From Acanthacorydalis orientalis (taxonomy: Eukaryota > Arthropoda > Insecta > Megaloptera > Corydalidae): a stretch of 64,000 nt of DNA. The notes beneath the pieces were generated by a model, which worked only from the letters and a program-made list of their open reading frames with translations, was not told where the DNA came from and searched no databases. The stretch spans positions 17,744,012 through 17,808,011 of the forward strand of contig CM068313.1 of assembly GCA_034766995.1 (NCBI GenBank), written 5' to 3'. The position numbers and the translations under genes were made by a program. Below are positions 11,881 to 24,487 of this stretch, one piece after another. Each line of letters begins with the position of its first letter. Position 1 is the first letter of the stretch.

Positions 11881-12998
11881 TTTACTTCCATCGTTTACAT
11901 ACATTTCACTCATTTATAAATATGTTTTGATATAAAAAATATTAACTCGGCAAAACTAACACATGCATTTTTTGCTATTATTAATAAATTATTTTCTTAT
12001 AAGAAGTAGGCACCAAAATGAATTATTTATAATTAATAATAATACTCAATAAAATTATCTGTAATTTATTTAATCACTTCGCTTACAAGATAAATAATAG
12101 AGATAAGTAAATAATACGATAATATAAGTAAATAATCATATAATTTTTTGTGCTAAAAACAATATTAATATATCTTATCAATAATTATGGATTAGATAAA
12201 ATTGAGAATGATATATTTGTAATATTTTATTCATTGTCTTCTCAAATTGCAATACTTATATTAAGTATATTCCCAAACTGTATTAAGATTAATTTCAAGA
12301 GCAAAATAAATAAACATATCTGCATATATCTGATTATACAGATATTATATTTAATAAACATGATGTAAATTTATATACAAATCTTAGAAAATCAATATAT
12401 CCTTATAAATTAATAGATGACACACTAATTTCATTTTTGCTGCTTTATAATAGAAAGTCTGGAAAATTGTAATTGTTTCCGTTATAACGAACATTTAATG
12501 ATTCACATAATATTTCCTTCTATTATCATTTTAGATAATAAGAATGTCTTTCATTAGTAAATAAAACCTGATACTATTTGAAACAGTTTGTTTCAGTGTT
12601 AATAAGTTTTGCTATGATTCATTTTTCAATTATAATTATTATAAAAAAATTTAATAATCATAATTGAAATTATGTCAAATATTTTAATATGAATATATTT
12701 TTTCTTCTAAACAAAAATGACATAATAAATATGAATCAAATTTAATATAATAAAAATATATCTAATAATTATTAAAAACGATTAGGAAATTATACAAAAC
12801 TAATGAATAATCTTTCAATCAATCTAACGAAAATTAATCATAGTTCAAATGATTTGTAGGAACTAATATTGACTTTAGATTATACAATTATCTTTTTATA
12901 AATATACTTATTGAAAATAATACAAGTATCTTATAAAAGATATGCGTTTCAAGGAAAATAAATAATGTTAGTCGTTATACTTCTTCTTCATATACTTC

Positions 12999-13013
12999 CC
13001 TCTCTCTCTCTCG

Positions 13014-13050
<37 letters not shown>
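12999..13050. repeat. Compound (TC)n-(TA)n microsatellite
   Basis: A TC run (about 12999-13012) followed by a 36-bp TA run. Read on the other strand this is the same (TA)n-(GA)n arrangement seen at 3756 and 31143. Confidence 0.95.
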
Positions 13051-13053
<3 letters not shown>

Positions 13054-13378
13054 TTTACTTCGTTTGAATTATTTTTAAGAGAAAGAATAGAAAATTGCAC
13101 AAAAATGATTCGAAACATACGATTGTTTTTATAAGTGAAGTATTTGTTGATAAATTTAAACTATTAGATTTAATGTGAGTATAAAACCTTTCAAACATGT
13201 TTTATACACATCTACATATGTGGTTATGTATATAATTATAAATTATAATTGTTTCCCTATACATTTTAGCTCAAATTATTTTATTTACATATTTATATTT
13301 TTACGGCTTGAATTGTTCATAAAATTAGCTGAAAAAAATAATCGATCAATGTTTTGGAGTATTTTAAAATATAACCTA

Positions 13379-13381
<3 letters not shown>

Positions 13382-13428
<47 letters not shown>
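13382..13428. repeat. (TA)n microsatellite, 47 bp
   Basis: Pure TA run entered through GCA. Confidence 0.97.
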
Positions 13429-13432
<4 letters not shown>

Positions 13433-14096
13433 TTACATAAGAAATTGTTTTAAAATTAATAATCTCACTTCTACTATTTGCTCTTCGTTCCATCTACAAC
13501 TTAAAAAAAAGTAGTTGTTATTCAATTAATCATCAGACAATGAGAGAATGAAATTTACATTTTATGTGCACCCCTGTGATCATCTTCACTTCGTACCACT
13601 CAGTAACACTCGTTTTTACCGTGAGATATGATGTAAATGTTATGTCGTGTTCCCATTTCGTGCAGTCCTATGTACTTGAATTATAACGCTACTAATGAAT
13701 AAGTATAATCAAGAAGGCATGCAATTGTTCATGCTAGTTGTGCTAATGATTGAATTACATGTGTTCACATACAAGCCATTTCACAGTGTTTATGGTATGT
13801 GCAATGACTGACTACTGCAACGATTTTATATATTGGAATTTTTTCCACGCATTCACTGAAAAATCTAAATCACTCATTTCAAATATATCAGAAACATAAA
13901 AAGATAAAATACTCGAAACATCGTTAACTTCGACATAAGACGGTAACAACTAGTATATTTATTAATTAAAAAAAACATGTACATTAAATAACAGTACATA
14001 TAGTTTTCAAGCGAAAAATACACATTGTTTTTGATAAATGTTTAGCTTTAAAGTACGTGGGTGGTTTAAACAAAAGTTTCAGTTTAAAAGTGTATT

Positions 14097-15167
14097 TTAT
14101 TTTTCGACATAATCCCCTCGAAGCTCGACGCACTTCCCCAATGTTCCCCTAGCTTCGCGATTCCATATCAAAAATCGGTTCGAGGTCCTCAAAATAACCT
14201 CTTCATTCGACCAAAATCACTTTACAATCAGGAAAATTGTGAGTTTCAGGAACAGATGGAAGTCCAAGGGATCCAAATCAGGCGAATACGGTGAATGCGC
14301 AAGGATTTCATACTTCAATTTGGCCAATGTTTGCTGAGCGACAACGCTTAAATGAACCGATGCATCATCATGGTGAAACGACACTTTTTTCTTGGCCATT
14401 CTGAGATTTCTTTCCGCGATCGCTGCCTTCAACTTCTCTAAAACTGCTGCGTAATATTGGCCAATAACTGTTTCCGTTCTGAAGATAGAGACAATTACTT
14501 TCGCATCGCAGAAAACTAACACCATCACCTTTCCAGCCGAGTGAACTGTCTTTGTCTTCTTCTGAGCTGTTTCACAGCGTTCAGTCCATTGTTTTGATTA
14601 CGTTTTCGATTCTGGTTTATAAAAGTGAGCCCAAGTTTCATCCGTAGTCACAAAACGCACCATGAAATCCGTTGGATTCTTCTAAAACAGTTTCACGTAG
14701 TCGACTGATGTTTACGTTAGAACTCATTTTTGTTCTGAAGTGAGCAAACGCGGCACCCATCTTTCGGTAAGTTTTGCATCTCATTTTGCAATTCATTATG
14801 CAAAATGAGATGCATTCGCTCAATTGAGATGTCTATGACCTCTGCTATCTCGTTCACTTTCACTCGCCGGTCGGACAAAACCATATCGTGGACTTTATCG
14901 ATTATTTATGGCGTGACAATTCTCGGGCCTCTTGAGCGTGGGGCCTCTTCGATGCTCGTTCTGTCATGTTTAAATTCATTCACCCAAAGTCTAACGGTTT
15001 TGTAGGAAGAACAAGATTTACCCAGTGTAGGAAATATCCTCACATAGATTTCCTTCACTGTTTTCCCTTTCAGAAAAAAAGAACATTATTTGCAAATTTG
15101 CACGAAACGCTTGTGTTGAAGCAACTGTCAAACGAAGAATTAATGGCGGAATGCCTTTCAACTTCAT
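14097..15167 (-). pseudogene. Mariner (DD34D) transposase pseudogene, family B
   Basis: Minus-strand reading with a few stops and frameshifts. In order it shows GKTVKEIYVRIFPTLGKSC and YKTVRLWVNEFKHDRTSIEE (first helix-turn-helix), then DKVHDMVLSDRRVKVNEIAE (second helix-turn-helix). The catalytic motif TTDETWAHFYKPESKT follows, then AGKVMVLVF, HHDDASVH and SPDLDPLDFHLF, with the C-terminus CVELRGDYVEK before a stop at 14097-14099. All three catalytic aspartates survive in their local frames, and the second and third are 34 residues apart. The linker near 14780 has been remodelled into a perfect hairpin (14776-14813). Stops and frame changes make it inactive. Confidence 0.85.
14776..14813. 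repeat. Perfect 15-bp inverted repeat with 8-nt loop
   Basis: GCATCTCATTTTGCA, an ATTCATTA spacer, then its exact reverse complement. It lies inside the family B transposase, between the second HTH and the catalytic domain. Confidence 0.93.
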
Positions 15168-16184
15168 ATACATTACTAAAAGGAATGGAACTATGTGAAA
15201 ACATATACAGCCGGCCCCTCCCCCTCAGCGAGTACATGAACCAAGTTACTCTCAAACCGCACTCGTAATTAATAAATATTCTAAACAAAATTATTCATAA
15301 TGCATAAAATATATATGAAATATTATCGTGTCAACTTGTAACTACATAATTTATTTTAGAAGGATTAGACTTTTTATTAGGTTGGTAGGAAAATAATTAC
15401 GGTTTTGTATATGAACTGAAATCGAATATGATAGAGCATTAAACAGAAAAGGTATATCACAGTGTTAAAAGATAATGAATTAACAAAAATGAAACTTTCA
15501 AAATAATATATAATAGTTTTATAAATACCTTAATGCTAAAATTCAAGTTCAGAGATTCATTGCATAGTTTTATGATTTTAAAAATTTATAAAATTCAATC
15601 TACTACATACAAACTTTGCAATTAAAATAGACCACTATTTTCATAACACGATATTTCATAGGATTAAAATTTGAAAACAGAGTATACTAATTATAATTAT
15701 TAAAAAAGTAAAAATACTTGTATAATAAAAACTCTATGTACTGAGATTCATTTCTGTTAAATGTATGTAGAATGATAATGTAACATACAGATGATGTAGA
15801 CCGTTTCAATGTACTAACATTTCATTTAAATAGAATAGTTTTAACATTGTTACTTGACGTTCATTTTTAAAAAAAATCGTAGTGTTTATTAATGCAATAA
15901 ATGTAACTTTAAAAGAATTATTTAAATCTAAAATATAATACTTGAAGGTGGATAACACCTTTGTAAATTTGGAAAAATAATTAATCATGAAACAGCAAAG
16001 AGCGAACAAAACTGACATTAGAAGCTTTAAACGCACGCAAAGATTAAAATACATTTATTATAATGGTTAAACTTCTATTATGACACCATTAAATGATGAA
16101 AGTGTACTCAACTGTATGCATAAAATTATTAAAATATTATACCTATCTAGATTATTAATTTATACTCATTGTCAATATTCAATA

Positions 16185-16185
<1 letters not shown>

Positions 16186-16266
<81 letters not shown>
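16186..16266. repeat. (TA)n microsatellite, 81 bp
   Basis: Pure TA run with no interruption seen. Confidence 0.97.
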
Positions 16267-16269
<3 letters not shown>

Positions 16270-16731
16270 TACAATGGTATAACGCTAAATGCAAAAACTA
16301 AAGATTAATAAAGTACTAATTTATTTAAATTTGTTTTTTAATAGATTTACAATCGTCATACATTTCGATATACTTTTTTAAACATTTAATCAGCATACAC
16401 CTCTCACCGGATCTTTTAAAGTTGAAAATTTAAGTTTTGCTCACAAGGATTGTATCTTCTATATTCTAACGGGGATAGTTTAACTTAAAAATTACTGTTT
16501 GCGACAATGATAGCAGATACGGATAGCCAATTTAAGTTTTTTGTTACAAAGGTACAATAATGCTCACTACTCACTACTTTTTTCGCTGCCATGCCAATAT
16601 TAAAGTATGGGTCCTTTCGAATTCCACAATACGGTAAGAATACGCTTACACAACGACAAGTGAGTTTTAAACTTGTTAACTGTACGAGATACGAATTCTC
16701 AGTATTTTGAAATGGCTATTATCATATTTAT

Positions 16732-16733
<2 letters not shown>

Positions 16734-16799
<66 letters not shown>
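16734..16799. repeat. (TA)n microsatellite, 66 bp
   Basis: Pure TA run. Confidence 0.97.
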
Positions 16800-16801
<2 letters not shown>

Positions 16802-17081
16802 TTATGTAAATAGTTTTACATTACTTATGTAAAAACTACTGTTTAGAATTAATAAAAAAAAAACATTAATTCTTTTTATAATATATCCAGTTAAATATTA
16901 TATATTTATTTTTATTTCCTCATATTTACTAACAATGTGATTAAAGAGTCTCTGTGTGGATTATAAAATAGTACCGGATTAAATATGTTATGCAAGTATA
17001 ATATTTATGACAAATATAAGAAAAGAAATATAGTCGTGTATAAAACAATTATTCAGAAATGAGTGAATATCTTATGTCGTG

Positions 17082-17083
<2 letters not shown>

Positions 17084-17149
<66 letters not shown>
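17084..17149. repeat. (TA)n microsatellite, 66 bp
   Basis: Pure TA run. It is the third long array within 1 kb. Confidence 0.97.
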
Positions 17150-17155
<6 letters not shown>

Positions 17156-18940
17156 AGATTAGTGTTTTATTAGCATTCATGAAACACAATAGTGCAAAAA
17201 TATGCACGCAATAATAAGAATTCATTTGGATAAGTATTAAATTTTTGTTCATTCAGTGCAACGTTAACACGAATAACAAATAGTCGGTGACATTTTTACG
17301 AAACTAATGCATATTTATAAAAGCAACATTTTAAAGTATTGTGCAACTAAATGTGTATGCTTGTATGTGCGTATATATATATATATATTTGTGTATGTAT
17401 AAATAAGTAATTAATTCACAATCTATAACTCAGAACTATTTAAGTCAATAACCAAACGAAAGTGGCTCGTGCTAAGCAGAGCAAAAAATCATAAACCGAA
17501 CAACCATATGGATTACAAAATAATTATAGTGATTTTACATAAAATTATTGTAACGCCATACTTTATATTAAAAATAATGAATGTATAATATAATTTTGTG
17601 TATAATTATTTTAATGAGAATAGTCCTTTACAGCTTCCTCTGAGGATTCCTATTTCTAACGTAATTATAATTTATTTGTTATATACCTACAATAAGGATT
17701 TACTGGTTTCAAATATCAAGTAAAAATAAAAAAAACTGGCCATACTAATGCCAAATGAATACTATAAATGATTATTTTATGACTAAAGATTATATTTTTA
17801 AACGTGGATTTTTGATTTAAGAACGAGATCAATTATATACAAATCTGATATAAGTAAGCTTCAATTGAATACTTTTTTTTAAAAAAAATTAAAGTTTATT
17901 AGAAAATTTGATAGCTCATTATTGAATATCAAAGTCCGATACTTAAAAAGCATTATTTCAATTTAAAATATACTCTATTTAATTTCAGTGTATTGTATAA
18001 GCATTTAACATGTGACGAAAGGGTGTATTTTTATTATCTTTCAAAGTGAGCAAAACTACACATTATTTATATAAATAAATTGCAAAAGTTAAAAGTAGTT
18101 ATTCAAGTCATAACACAATACATTCAATTCTTACAATAAAACAATATTATTATACCAAATCTATACAATACTGACAATGTTTTTTTTAAAAATTACTCTT
18201 CTTTTCTTAGATACTTATTGATTTGTTTTAATTGTATTTTCAACAATTTTAGAATTTACTATTTAAAATAAAATATGGAGTTAAATTCAAGAAATGGATT
18301 TTAAAAAGTGTGCATTATTTATTATTAGATATAATTAAAAAGATATAATAATAACAAAAAAACTACTAAACATGAATAAATAAGTGCATAAAACCAACCA
18401 CGCATAAAAAACATAAAGAAACGCAAGCATTTCTAGGACTATCACACAAAATAAATATGCATGGATGCATTGATTAAATTTCTTAAGTATGTATATTGTA
18501 ATTTTGTACATATAAAACACGCACACTTGCAACGGATCTATCAAATGATCATAACTGCATAATTTTATAAAAACGGTGCATGCGAGTGGATGAACATTAC
18601 AGGCATTTACTTACAAACATATATACCCTTCATACTACATGGGTTAAAAGGCCTGACAAAGAAAAACTTATTTTCATAAAATTATCATTAAACTAAGTAA
18701 AGTAAAAAAATAAAGCAGCAAGTTATTTATAAAGGTGTCTTCGTAAAGATATTTTACATACTGTGTGATTTAATATCGTTTAATCTAATTCACAACAATA
18801 ATGTTCAGAATATTCATATAGATACAAATAATTCGATAACTGTTACTTAAGTAAACATATTTTTTAAACACAGTATAAAATATATAACAAATAAAAATAA
18901 CTTAATGCGTTTCCTTTATGAATAAATAATAATTGTCTTA

Positions 18941-18944
<4 letters not shown>

Positions 18945-18992
<48 letters not shown>

Positions 18993-18997
18993 ATATA
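18945..18997. repeat. (TA)n microsatellite with one break, 53 bp
   Basis: The TA run has a TT break near 18981. Its right end touches the mariner remnant at 19001. Confidence 0.95.
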
Positions 18998-19000
18998 AAC

Positions 19001-19595
19001 GAGAGGTGGTCATTTAAATTTTAATTTAATTTTTGAAGTGTATGCGCTTTGGCCACCATCTTATCCATGCGTCTTAAGCTTCCCGGAACTCGTCAATTGC
19101 CATTTTGTATAGAGATTCCGTTATGGCTTTGAGAAGCTCTTTAATAGATCCAAAACGATTCCTCTTCAGATTTTTTTGAGCCGTGGAAACAAAAAGAAAT
19201 CATAAGATGTCAGGTTAGGGGAATATGTAGAATGTGTCAAGATCTCTACTAGTTTTTTTAATCACAGTCTCCACAATGTTGGCAGTATGGAAACTGAATC
19301 GTTTATGAGTTTAAATCATTATGCCACTGAATACAGCAGTACTCTTCAAACACTTTCCTTTAAGTGTTTCTAAAGCACTTACATCACCCCTAACACAGTA
19401 TGAACAACATAATGTTGTTCTTGCTGAAAATCATCAATGGCACGGCAACAACTTGCACACTGCCGCCACAATCATTGCTGTAGGCATTAGACGCGGAATA
19501 ATGAGCACTATGTATGTCAATCCACTAAGCCCAAATAAAACGTCCCTAGCGACTGGAGCTCAAAGGTCATGCGGTATTCAAAAATAGACCGCCGT
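19001..19595 (-). mobile_element. Truncated mariner remnant, family C
   Basis: About 600 bp of less AT-rich sequence flanked on both sides by TA arrays (18945-18997 and 19628-19666). The edges resemble an imperfect inverted repeat: GGTGGTCATTTAAATTTT at 19005 and, read inward from about 19592, GGCGGTCTATTTTTGAATAC. Only the end of the transposase is recognisable. The 19330-19590 half is not assignable and may be a 5' region or a rearranged segment. Confidence 0.6.
19030..19330 (-). pseudogene. C-terminal mariner transposase fragment, family C
   Basis: The minus-strand reading passes through HTANIVETVIKKTSRDLDTF and then KRNRFGSIKELLKAITESLY, KMAIDEFREA, DAWIRWWPKRIHF. This is the order expected for the mariner region running from just after the second catalytic aspartate (HDNA..HTA) through the third to the C-terminal FE.W..R...CI segment. 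The third motif, expected as SPDL.P.DFFLFP, is damaged by a stop. The N-terminal half of the protein is missing. The sequence is distinct from families A and B. Confidence 0.6.
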
Positions 19596-19624
19596 ACCGC
19601 GATGTATATGATTAATCCTCGAAT

Positions 19625-19627
<3 letters not shown>

Positions 19628-19666
<39 letters not shown>
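19628..19666. repeat. (TA)n microsatellite, 39 bp
   Basis: TA run followed by CACACAATATACATACATATAC. It bounds the family C remnant on the right. Confidence 0.96.
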
Positions 19667-19672
<6 letters not shown>

Positions 19673-20401
19673 ATATACATACATATACACTGAACTTGTT
19701 CTAATGTCTTAATAAATAAATTCTGTGCAATTAATGGCGACCTGGTGATATTAAAAAAGATAATATATAATAGAGTGTAAATGTATTTTTATGGATAAAA
19801 ATAAAAACATGTATTTTGTATGGTTATTAAAAAATATAGTTAGATTTTTAAAAAAAAAACATTATTAAGTTATGTATAACATTTTCAACTATATTTTCCT
19901 TACTATCATGTTAACTGTATAAAATTAAATATTATCACTTTAGAAACAAGATTTCTATATTTTATTAGTTAATGCACTTAAAAATACTAATATTTCACAT
20001 AACTGTTATTTCATATGCATGTTTGACATGCTACTTACTTAAAATTTTATTAACTGATACAAAATAAACGTTGCTCTTATATTAATATTAACTTTCAAAG
20101 GACTGTTTTCAAATGTGTTATTACTGGTCTTATACAGTTGCATGAACACATTATTTAGTATGAAAATTGTTATATGCCTATTAATAATTTGTTTGTTAAC
20201 TTGATAAACATGATTTGTACACATAATTAAAAAGAATAAATTATTTACAAAAGACTTCAAAGCATATGGCTGTGTGCTACCTTTGCTGCAGTAAAGCATA
20301 TTCTTTAATTAATATAATCAATACTTTCCTTTTATTTTCAAATAAAATGTATGGTTCAAATACTGTTTGAAAAGTTAACAGACGTGACATTATTACATCC
20401 A

Positions 20402-20404
<3 letters not shown>

Positions 20405-20450
<46 letters not shown>
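20405..20450. repeat. (TA)n microsatellite, 46 bp
   Basis: Pure TA run after ATGCA. Confidence 0.97.
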
Positions 20451-20454
<4 letters not shown>

Positions 20455-20690
20455 TAGTGGTGCAAAAAATTACATTATTAAATGAATAGGGGCTACTTCT
20501 ACTACGAAACAAAATATTCATGCACACGGAGTTTAATTAGGTCAAAAATAAAAGCATCTTACATACACGAAATTTTTAAATTACTTGAACGTGTACAACA
20601 TTTTTACAGTACATTTATAATACTTTTTTCCTAATTACTTACTTGGATTGCGTACAATATTAAACAATTAAAAATACGAAGTAATATGTA

Positions 20691-20699
<9 letters not shown>

Positions 20700-20740
<41 letters not shown>
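20700..20740. repeat. (TA)n microsatellite, 41 bp
   Basis: Pure TA run after TGTGTGTC. Confidence 0.97.
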
Positions 20741-20747
<7 letters not shown>

Positions 20748-20810
20748 AATTTTAATTAAATATAACAAGTATTGTGCTTATTTGTAAAAGTACAATATAT
20801 TTAAAATTTA

Positions 20811-20816
<6 letters not shown>

Positions 20817-20871
<55 letters not shown>
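20817..20871. repeat. (TA)n microsatellite, 55 bp
   Basis: Pure TA run only about 80 bp after the preceding array. Confidence 0.97.
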
Positions 20872-20874
<3 letters not shown>

Positions 20875-21389
20875 TAGAGTTAAATTATGACTATGTATTG
20901 GATGATTTGAATATAAATATTTATAAGGACTTCAGGGAGACGAATGTATTTTAAATTCTTTTATTCATTGACCTAATTTAAAACTAAAAACAACAACTAT
21001 GGTTATAAAAAATTAACTACAAATAAATCTTTTAAAATCACGATATCGTTTCCAAAGTTGCATATAATACATAAATTTAAAGAATATACATAAATCAAAC
21101 GGAACCATGTCAGGGAATTCATGCTGTTCTCATTGCAATTGTTTTACTAACTTAACTATTTAAGTTTTTCATGTTTATTTTAATAACTCATTTACATTTA
21201 GTGACAGTTTTTCATCAATACATATACACACATCCTGGGATTGAGAACATGTAACGTTATTCAAGGACGTAATTTAAGTGATATGAAAAACACGTAATAT
21301 TTTATATTTATAGAATTATGTTGTATTGGTTTTAATCACATGTACATATATAAAAGGATGTGTGGGTGTTTACACATACAAATGCACAC

Positions 21390-21393
<4 letters not shown>

Positions 21394-21435
<42 letters not shown>
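21394..21435. repeat. (TA)n microsatellite, 42 bp
   Basis: Pure TA run preceded by short CACA tracts. Confidence 0.97.
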
Positions 21436-21436
<1 letters not shown>

Positions 21437-22321
21437 CTTCATATTTAAACAAAATGTTTAAATAACAACGTTAAAGCCATGCAATAAACAAGTGAGTGCA
21501 CGGTATCCGGCACAGCATGCGCCAAAGGAAATGATTGTCAAATCGCCGCACTACGTGTGCATACTGTATATCTATTGTTTAGAACAAAAGGTGTCTTTAT
21601 GCATTTACAGTGTTACCTAGCAATTTTAGATAAACTTACAACAGAAAATATACTGGGCAATATATAAAATAATAGAGAATATATAAAAGAATACACACTA
21701 AAATTTAAAATCGCATTAACAACTTCATATATATATGTTTTTCAGGTAGTTGAAATCCTATTGTTGAAACAATGAATTAATTTCAGTATGAAATATTACT
21801 ATTTATTAAAAATTTCAATTGATAAATACTACAAACAGTAATAATAATAACACAAATGAGACCCAACTCGGATTATTTGAAAATTATTTTTGTTTTTAGT
21901 GTTCAAGTTTCGTGAAATATAAATATTTTTACTAATAACAAAAATAAACAAATAAAAAAAAACATAAATAAATATATTCAGAACACTGAAATTAAAAAAA
22001 GGTGATTCAAAAGTAAGTGAAATGAATATTGGATGTGTAACTCGCTTCGGCCTCCTCGACAAAACTGAAAGAAAAATCATAATCTTGCCAACACTTCTTT
22101 ATTTCACCAAAAACATCACTATCTTAAAAATAGTCGCTTTTCATAGCCGTTGAGTAATAACCAAAGATAAACGACCCATTTAAATAAATGCTAAAGTTAG
22201 AAACCGTTGAATAAATAACTTAAACATTCTATGAAAACATTTTTATGAAATATTTAATTTATTCGAATTACACATCTACGCAATTTTCTTTTTGTCTGTT
22301 TGAAAAAAAATATTCTTTTTC

Positions 22322-22351
22322 AACTTTCTGCTTTTTAAAAAGCAGAAAGTT
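22322..22351. repeat. Perfect 30-bp palindrome with no spacer
   Basis: AACTTTCTGCTTTTT is followed directly by its exact reverse complement. Beyond one mismatch on each side the symmetry continues for about 3 bp more (T-run on the left, A-run on the right). It lies in ordinary AT-rich DNA, not inside any recognised element. Confidence 0.95.
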
Positions 22352-22699
22352 AAAACAAATTATATAATTATTATATAAACAAACATTTAAAATCAGCGAA
22401 TAATTTAAAATTTTTTTTATTTTCAATTAAATAATTTGGTTCTTTTTTCAGTAATTAATACTTTCAATTTTATTTATGTATTATTATTTTTCAATAATTA
22501 TACGAATGTAAGCAGCAAAAAGAAAAAAAAACACCTAAATTGATCTGAAATGTTTCTGAAATAAATTACCTACTAATAATTAAGAACAGCAAAATGTATT
22601 AAATACATAATTATTAGATTAATAGTTATTTTTTTTATAGAACAGACCATATCTAAATCCGGCACTGCTTTTAAAAAGATACTTAAGACATCGTTTTAA

Positions 22700-23000
22700 A
22701 AAACTAAAGTGTCAAATTGACACCAGTCGCGTGGCAGCAGCATGTTACCAGAGCAGTAGAACATGCGACAAGCGGGCATCGTATTATGAGACAGGTAGTG
22801 GGCGTGAAGAAACCGATCCGATGCTCGATTACCAATGTATGCAAAGAAAGCAGAATCCAAATGCACATAACTCAGGGCCGATAATGAGACATAAAGAAAA
22901 ACAAGTGCAATTCAACTAAAGTAGAAGAAGGCCACACAAAGAGTGGACGCATGAATGATCATCATCGACCATACCGTGAGCCGTATTATTGATGCAGTAT
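22700..23000. other. GC-richer block, unrecognised
   Basis: About 300 bp less AT-rich than its flanks. A plus-strand frame is open to about 22919 (readings such as CYQSSRTCDKRASYYET and CMQRKQNPNAHNSG), and a minus-strand frame is open over much of the same DNA. No start context, paired splice sites or known motif was seen. It could be an exon or an old mobile fragment. Confidence 0.2.
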
Positions 23001-23004
23001 TTAA

Positions 23005-23634
23005 GTGTACTCGAACGATTTTAACTGATATGTGGTTTATTCATTTCATAAATACATAATGTACAAAAAAGTATGAAAATATAACGAAATAAAACATAAC
23101 GGCGATTGCATTAAAAGAACACTAATGATACTAGTTTCATTAGGCCAATGCTTCCAAAAGTGAGGTATACATACTCATAGGTGTTAAATGAAAGCGTTTT
23201 TTTTTGTGTTTATTAGATTTATAAATAGTGTTTTTATTTCACTTTATTATATTTTTTGAAAAAAAAAAAACAAAAACAAAAAAAAACATAATTTGATATA
23301 AAAGAACGGTGTATTCTAGAAATACAACACATCCATTGAAAACTATAATGAATAAATATAAAGCAAATAAATAGCGTCAATATTCTTCTGGTATGATGTT
23401 TCTACGAAACAAAGAATAATACTGTTTATTTTTTTTCATAATGTTTCACTCCTCAAAGTCGACAATATTCAAATTATTTTTCACAGGAAATAGCACGTCT
23501 GAAAGACTATAAACTATTGAAAGGGACAAGCGATTATTGTAAGTTTGGAAAACACTGTATTATAATGTCTTTTATTGCACTAAAATTCAAACTTAACATG
23601 ATCGTTTTTTCATGTAGTAATTATTTATATATTT

Positions 23635-23667
<33 letters not shown>

Positions 23668-24423
23668 TATACACTTATGATAAAATTATAAAAAAATCAT
23701 TAGATTTTCAATAAATTACTATTTAGGTTATTTGCACACTCTAAAAAGGTAAATTTTAATGGCGCATTTAAAATAAGTTTTATTTGAAAAAAAATACCTA
23801 GAATATATGACAGGTACACCAAATAATTTAAGAATCGATGTACTTGGATGAATAGATCATACGTTTACATTAAACATTATAGGTTTAAGGAAAAGGATAC
23901 AAAGATACTGAAAACAATTTCTGCAATTATCATATCCAGAATACCGCTTATGGAAATATAATTCAAAAACACGTTGATTCTAGTAGATGGTGTTCATAAG
24001 AAGAACCGATATGAAAAGTAAAGTGTTATTTTAATTTGTATAAAATAATATTTTTTATAAAATAATAAGTCAATAAAGATCCGGACATTTTGTATAGTAT
24101 ATAACAATAAATAATATTAATGTGCCGTTTCTTTTCAATTAACACACAATTAATATACGAGTATTTGCTTACAAATATATTTTTATGCATTTTTTTTATT
24201 TAAAAAAGTATTTTTTTCATTTGTACATATTTATTTAACATCAAAAACGAGATTCAGTTCCATTTTGTTTACTGTATTACGTTCAAATGTTTATCTAATT
24301 TTTTTCTTTATAAAAAAATAGGTATTATTTGAATGAATTGCCTCTAATTTAGTAAGTAATAATTCATATTCTCTAATATCATAACAAAGTAAAATTGTTT
24401 ATTCGTAAATCTTAAAAAATATA

Positions 24424-24487
<64 letters not shown>

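Larger units (their letters stand above)
8100..14050. other. AT-rich non-coding stretch with TA arrays
   Basis: No supportable gene. It holds several TA arrays listed separately, a less AT-rich patch at about 8820-9080 with no recognisable coding or element signature, and another at 11640-11880 noted separately. A 121-codon minus frame at 10253-10618 has no flanking signals. Confidence 0.6.
14056..15264 (-). mobile_element. Mariner element, family B, about 1.2 kb
   Basis: The whole block is far less AT-rich than its flanks and encodes one broken mariner transposase on the minus strand. The ends look like degenerate inverted repeats: GGTGGTTTAAACAAAAGTTT at the left, and at the right, read inward, GCGGTTTGAGAGTAACTTGG. 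The edges are estimated to within about 10 bp. It differs clearly from family A, so the window holds at least two mariner lineages. It does not touch a TA array. Confidence 0.82.
15270..18940. other. AT-rich non-coding stretch with TA arrays
   Basis: No gene is seen. Three long TA arrays are listed separately. The 16550-16700 patch is slightly less AT-rich but not recognisable. Confidence 0.65.
19670..22300. other. AT-rich non-coding stretch with TA arrays
   Basis: No gene is supportable. The TA arrays are listed separately. Small less AT-rich patches at 21490-21570 and 22020-22070 are too short to interpret. Confidence 0.6.

Noticed and set aside
14805..15268. Plus-strand frames of 66 and 100 codons
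   Set aside because: They are antisense shadows of the family B mariner transposase.
22731..22919. 62-codon plus-strand frame in a GC-richer block
   Set aside because: Frames are open on both strands and there are no clear boundaries. It is described as an unrecognised block instead.
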